In this document: piece by piece, positions 57,016 through 60,893 of the stretch
Layout: the number at the start of each line of letters is the position of its first letter
Position numbering within the stretch: the stretch's first letter is position 1
Source: Dickeya undicola
Lineage (GTDB): Bacteria > Pseudomonadota > Gammaproteobacteria > Enterobacterales > Enterobacteriaceae
DNA length: 60,893 bases
Reading direction: 5' to 3'
NCBI RefSeq assembly: GCF_000784735.1
Contig: NZ_JSYG01000036.1
Span: forward strand, 1-60,893
Position numbers and translations under genes: made by a program
Notes under the pieces: generated by a model
What the model was told of the DNA's origin: nothing
The model's input: only the letters and a program-made list of their open reading frames with translations
Database searches by the model: none

Positions 57016-58119
57016 ATGAGTGGCAGCCAGACCTTGGTTGTAAAACTGGGCACCAGTGTGCTGACCGGCGGTTCGCGCCGTCTCAACCGTGCCCATATTG
57101 TCGAACTGGTGCGCCAGTGCGCCCAGCAACATGCCGCAGGGCATCGCATCGTCATTGTGACTTCCGGGGCGATTGCTGCCGGCCGCGAGCATCTGGGATA
57201 CCCGGAGCTGCCACCGACCATCGCCACCAAGCAGCTGTTGGCTGCGGTAGGGCAAAGCCGACTGATTCAACTGTGGGAGCAGCTGTTTTCCATTTACGGC
57301 ATTCACGTCGGCCAGATGCTACTGACCCGTGCCGATATGGAGGACCGCGAACGTTTCCTCAACGCCCGCGACACCATGCGTGCTTTGCTAGACAACCATA
57401 TCGTCCCGGTGATTAACGAGAACGATGCGGTTGCCACCGCCGAAATTAAAGTCGGCGACAACGATAACCTGTCGGCGCTGGCCGCTATGCTGGCGGATGC
57501 TAACAAACTGCTGCTGCTGACCGACCAGGCTGGATTGTTTACCGCCGACCCGCGTTCCAACCCTGATGCCGAGTTGATCCGCGAAGTGCAGGGTGTGACC
57601 GACGAACTGCGCCAGATTGCGGGTGGTAGCGTCTCCGGCCTGGGCACGGGCGGGATGTCTACTAAATTACAGGCCGCCGACGTGGCGTGCCGTTCCGGTA
57701 TCGAGGTAGTGATCGCCGCTGGCAACCGGGCTGGCGTGATTGCCGATGTGATTAACGATGTCTCGGTCGGTACGCGTTTTCACGCGCTGGAAACCCCGCT
57801 GGAGAGTCGTAAACGCTGGATTTTTGGTGCGCCGCCTGCCGGTGAGGTCATCGTTGATGACGGCGCACTGGCTGCCATGTTGGATCGCGGCAGTTCGCTG
57901 TTACCGAAAGGCATCCGCGAGGTGACGGGCAACTTTTCTCGCGGTGAGGTGATTCGTATCCGCAGCCTGAACGGGCGTGATCTGGCACATGCCGTTACCC
58001 GTTACAACAGTGACGCACTGCGCATGATCGCCGGGCATCACTCTCAACAGATTGCAGAGATTCTGGGTTACGAATACGGCCCGGTGGCCGTTCACCGCGA
58101 CGACATGATCATTATTTAA
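57016..58119 (+). CDS. proB: Glutamate 5-kinase
   Basis: A 367-residue enzyme catalysing the first step of proline synthesis. The amino acid kinase domain starts [19 protein letters not shown] and contains [30 protein letters not shown] and [15 protein letters not shown]. The C-terminal 90 residues are a PUA domain ([20 protein letters not shown]). It is ten bases before proA. Proline feedback inhibition is expected from the family. Confidence 0.97.
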   Translation: MSGSQTLVVKLGTSVLTGGSRRLNRAHIVELVRQCAQQHAAGHRIVIVTSGAIAAGREHLGYPELPPTIATKQLLAAVGQSRLIQLWEQLFSIYGIHVGQMLLTRADMEDRERFLNARDTMRALLDNHIVPVINENDAVATAEIKVGDNDNLSALAAMLADANKLLLLTDQAGLFTADPRSNPDAELIREVQGVTDELRQIAGGSVSGLGTGGMSTKLQAADVACRSGIEVVIAAGNRAGVIADVINDVSVGTRFHALETPLESRKRWIFGAPPAGEVIVDDGALAAMLDRGSSLLPKGIREVTGNFSRGEVIRIRSLNGRDLAHAVTRYNSDALRMIAGHHSQQIAEILGYEYGPVAVHRDDMIII

Positions 58120-58129
58120 GGAGCAGGCG

Positions 58130-59383
58130 ATGCTTGAGCAAATGGGTAAAGCGGCTAAAAAAGCCTCTTATCAGCTGGCGGCGCTCAGTACCAGCCAGAA
58201 AAATCAGGCGCTGATGAGAATCGCGGATCTGCTGGAAGCGCAGCACGATGTGATTCTGACTGCTAACGAGCAGGATCTGGCGCAAGCCAGAACAAACGGC
58301 ATGAGTGAAGCGCTGCTGGACCGCCTGCAACTGACTCCGGCGCGCCTGAAGGCGATTGCTGATGATGTGCGTCAGGTTTGCCGTCTGAACGATCCGGTAG
58401 GTGAAATCATCGACGGTCGCATTCTGGATAATGGCCTGAAACTGGAACGACGCCGCGTGCCGCTGGGCGTGGTCGGCGTGATTTATGAGGCCCGTCCGAA
58501 TGTGACGGTAGATGTCGCCAGCCTGTGTCTGAAAACCGGTAACGCCGTGATCCTGCGCGGTGGTAAAGAGACGTATCGTACCAACGCGGCTACCGTAAAA
58601 GTGATTCAGCAAGCACTGACCGAATGTGGTCTGCCTGCTGCCGCGATTCAGGCAATTGAAAGCCCGGATCGTGAACTGGTTAACCAATTGCTGAAACTTG
58701 ATCGCTATATCGACATGTTGATCCCTCGCGGCGGAGCTGGCTTACACAAGCTATGCCGCGAGCAGTCCACCATTCCGGTGATCACCGGTGGCATCGGTGT
58801 GTGTCATATTTATGTAGATGAGTCGATGGAATTCGAACCGGCGCTCAACGTCATCGTCAATGCCAAAACCCAGCGCCCCAGCACCTGCAATACGGTGGAA
58901 ACCCTGTTGGTGCATCAGGGCATCGCTGCCGATTTCCTGTCGGCGTTGAGTGAACGTATGAAACAGGTGGGCGTCAGCTTACATGCTTGCCCGGCGTCGT
59001 TGCCGTTGCTGAGCGGTGGCCCGGCGAATGTCGTCGCGGTAGACGCCGCAAATTATGACGACGAATGGCTGTCGTTGGATCTGAACGTGAAGCTGGTTAC
59101 AGGTATTGACGATGCTATCGATCACATTCGTGAGCACGGCACCCAGCATTCGGATGCCATCCTGACCCGTTCGCTGAGCCGTGCCGAGCAGTTCGTGCGC
59201 GAAGTGGATTCCTCGGCGGTGTACGTCAACGCCACCACCCGTTTTACCGATGGCGGTCAGTTCGGTTTGGGCGCGGAAGTGGCGGTCAGCACCCAGAAAC
59301 TGCACGCCCGTGGCCCGATGGGGCTGGAAGCGCTCACCACGTACAAATGGATCGGTTACGGCGACGATTTGGTTCGCGCTTGA
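58130..59383 (+). CDS. proA: Gamma-glutamyl phosphate reductase
   Basis: A 417-residue NADPH-dependent enzyme reducing gamma-glutamyl phosphate to the semialdehyde that cyclises on the way to proline. The catalytic cysteine lies in [18 protein letters not shown]. Other conserved segments are [33 protein letters not shown] and [19 protein letters not shown]. It completes the proBA operon. Inverted arms CCCGGC/GCCGGG with a long loop follow at 59396-59425. Confidence 0.97.
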   Translation: MLEQMGKAAKKASYQLAALSTSQKNQALMRIADLLEAQHDVILTANEQDLAQARTNGMSEALLDRLQLTPARLKAIADDVRQVCRLNDPVGEIIDGRILDNGLKLERRRVPLGVVGVIYEARPNVTVDVASLCLKTGNAVILRGGKETYRTNAATVKVIQQALTECGLPAAAIQAIESPDRELVNQLLKLDRYIDMLIPRGGAGLHKLCREQSTIPVITGGIGVCHIYVDESMEFEPALNVIVNAKTQRPSTCNTVETLLVHQGIAADFLSALSERMKQVGVSLHACPASLPLLSGGPANVVAVDAANYDDEWLSLDLNVKLVTGIDDAIDHIREHGTQHSDAILTRSLSRAEQFVREVDSSAVYVNATTRFTDGGQFGLGAEVAVSTQKLHARGPMGLEALTTYKWIGYGDDLVRA

Positions 59384-59538
59384 TCCACATCAATGCCCGG
59401 CGGCTGTGTTTTCACGCCTGCCGGGTCAGTCGTTTAGAAAAGCATCAGACGGTATCGTGAAGTCTTGACTTGCCAGAACGATTTTACTAGTTTGTCACCC
59501 CGTAGTTCATCGTCACGCATTCGCAGGACGATCCCCAC

Positions 59539-59614
59539 GCCGATATAGCTCAGTTGGTAGAGCAGCGCATTCGTAATGCGAAGGTCGTAGGTTCGACTCC
59601 TATTATCGGCACCA
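59539..59614 (+). tRNA. thrW: tRNA-Thr (anticodon CGU)
   Basis: A 76-base tRNA with acceptor GCCGATA/TATCGGC, anticodon CGT in the loop TTCGTAA, T-loop GTTCGACTC and an encoded CCA. Its position downstream of proBA matches E. coli thrW, a known integration site for prophage-like elements. No integrase gene is seen nearby in this window. Confidence 0.97.
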
Positions 59615-59782
59615 TCTAAATCAATAAATTACCACAATTTCCTGAATCGACTTTTACGCTGGGGTTACACCGGGGTTACGTTTCGCTGTGTGTTGATCCG
59701 GGTTTACTGGCGTTGTGAACAGGCTCGAATCGCTATCGTGCCGGGCGGGTTGTTTGTGTTTATCTACCAACGATATGCGGGG

Positions 59783-60031
59783 TTAACTCAGCGGCTTGAG
59801 CCTGAAAGGGATGCTATTAAGCACCTGAGTGGGGTCAAGCGCCAGCAAACGAGCCAGTTGAACAAACTCCACCACATCCAGCCTGCGTTCCCCGTTTTCG
59901 ACCTTGGCAATAAACGATTGTGGGCGTTCCATCGCCTGCGCCAGCATTTCCTGTGTGATGCCTTTGGCGATACGCGCTTCACGCAGCGTTTTGATAACGA
60001 GTTGATATTCAGCGGTGTAGGTGGAAGCCAT
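59783..60031 (-). CDS. XRE-family helix-turn-helix regulator
   Basis: An 82-residue DNA-binding protein made almost entirely of a Cro/CI-type helix-turn-helix. Residues about 8-65 read as LVIKTLREARIAKGITQEML, AQAMERPQSFIAKVENGERR and LDVVEFVQLARLLALDPTQV. It has no other domain. Such small regulators occur in prophages, restriction systems and antitoxin pairs, but no partner gene is adjacent. It lies beside thrW, a common integration point, so it could belong to a mobile region that continues outside the window. Confidence 0.75.
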   Translation of the reverse strand: MASTYTAEYQLVIKTLREARIAKGITQEMLAQAMERPQSFIAKVENGERRLDVVEFVQLARLLALDPTQVLNSIPFRLKPLS

Positions 60032-60893
60032 GCGTTGAGTCTCGAAGGCTGGTCTGGTGCTGCTGGCGGCATATGGCGAAGAGATGGCAAGGAGCGGTGA
60101 TTATGCCGGGCAATAGCCGAAAAATGCCTCCGTAACATGAGTCGATAGAAGGAGAATCCCTTCAGTCAGGGAACATCCTTACGGACTAATGAGAATATAT
60201 AACTAATTGTTCTTATTTGGAAAATACAGTGGTTTTTTTCCTCGCCGCAAAAAAAACGTTTTTAGGAAAAAGCGCTGCCAGTGTGGCTGTTGCGGCGTTA
60301 ATGGTTTGATGCAGCTTGCGTTGTCATGGGTATGATTTTATTTTTGCTTTTTTTGTACGAAAGAGCAGCTCGCCGGTTAGAGGAGGGCGCGGTGGAAAAA
60401 ATGAGCAAGTTTTGTACCTGAATAAGTGACTGGCAGGGCGCATTTTTGTGATGATGCCGGGACGGTGTGATGCGGGCTTTTAGCCTGCATGGTGAAGTAA
60501 AGAAAAAGCACATTTGGCAATAGCCAACACCACCTTATTTAATTCAATGCATCAGACGTTCTGTGACAGATAATCGCGAATATCCCCACCGAATAACAGG
60601 CTGAATCACTTGACCAAGCTTGACCATTTCACTGTTATTATTTTTTTGATTATCAATAATATTTTTCAACATACTACTCGTAGTCTTGTTGTGACAGCAG
60701 TGTGCATAAAGGGTCGATAATATATCTGCTTATCATGTTGGTCTGCCTCGAGTAGTTGATGAGGTTATCTGCTAGTATAGCGGTGAGCTTATGCCTGATT
60801 AATTTTAAGGCGGCAACAGCGATGATGTTGAGGTGGGGATTAGGGACAGCGATTAGCAAACGAATATGAACATAGAGGGTGTAATTAAAATTG
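60032..60893. other. Gene-poor region at the right edge
   Basis: About 860 bases with no convincing reading frame in either direction. It is AT-richer than the core genes, with several A and T runs near 60190-60260 and 60630-60670. It probably holds promoters for the XRE gene and for a gene beyond the edge. No tRNA end repeat, terminator or RNA gene was recognised. Confidence 0.55.

Noticed and set aside
59615..59782. A prophage attachment duplicate after thrW
   Set aside because: No copy of the tRNA 3' end was found in the remaining sequence and no integrase gene is present.
60674..60859. A 61-codon minus-strand frame near the right edge
   Set aside because: No ribosome site, no recognised family and surrounding DNA looks non-coding; it is too weak to list as a gene.

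Overview
The window (60,893 bases) looks like the chromosome of a plant-associated enterobacterium of the Pectobacteriaceae, most likely Dickeya. Proteins resemble E. coli and Klebsiella orthologues closely but not identically. Two blocks keep enterobacterial gene order: kgtP-yfiM-pssA-pat-tapT-trxC-yfiF and fadE-gmhA-yafJ-yafK-dinB-pepD-gpt-frsA-crl-proBA-thrW. A proU (ousVWX) locus and a purine-nitrogen cluster sit between them. The genus is an inference from overall resemblance.

Layout. 1-509: the 3' end of an rRNA operon (5S, tRNA-Thr(GGU), 5S, terminator). 882-9393: kgtP, yfiM, pssA, pat, tapT, trxC, yfiF. 9482-14164: the emrRAB efflux operon and the ygaZH exporter. 14265-19354: a YgaY-like MFS transporter and the osmoprotectant importer proVWX, whose upstream DNA is extremely AT-rich and is followed by an ERIC repeat. 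20180-37422: an accessory nitrogen-scavenging region. It holds allophanate hydrolase with a GntR regulator, allantoin permease (hpxC), regulator hpxS, racemase hpxA, allantoinase hpxB, the hpxWXYZ set, regulator hpxU, and hpxFGHIJK (an ABC importer, an aminotransferase and allantoate amidohydrolase). 37449-44070: a complete methionine salvage set (mtnU, mtnE, mtnBCD, mtnA, mtnK) with two clear MetJ operators. 44134-59614: fadE, gmhA, yafJ, yafK, dinB, pepD, a small membrane-protein gene, gpt, frsA, a YfiR/DgcN c-di-GMP pair, crl, proBA and thrW. 59783-60893: a lone XRE-type regulator followed by gene-poor DNA.

How the parts work together. The hpx region should take up allantoin (HpxC) or a related ureide (the ABC importer). 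It would then racemise and hydrolyse allantoin to allantoate (HpxA, HpxB), cleave allantoate to ureidoglycine (HpxK), transaminate that to oxalurate (HpxJ) and release nitrogen from oxamate (HpxW). Uric acid oxidation genes are not in the window. HpxX, HpxY and HpxZ are homologues of AtzG, AtzE and AtzH of cyanuric acid breakdown, and an AtzF-like allophanate hydrolase lies in the same region. This atzEFGH-like set inside an allantoin cluster, without AtzD or urea carboxylase nearby, is the best candidate for incompletely described biology. A repeated 10-base palindrome (TTGTATACAA) ties atzF, hpxC and hpxS into one likely regulon.

Other points of note are a compensatory base-pair change between the two 5S genes, an ERIC element with an insert lying between a MetJ operator and mtnK, and a yfiR-dgcN pair lodged between frsA and crl without yfiB. 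All calls come from reading the sequence; no database search was possible.
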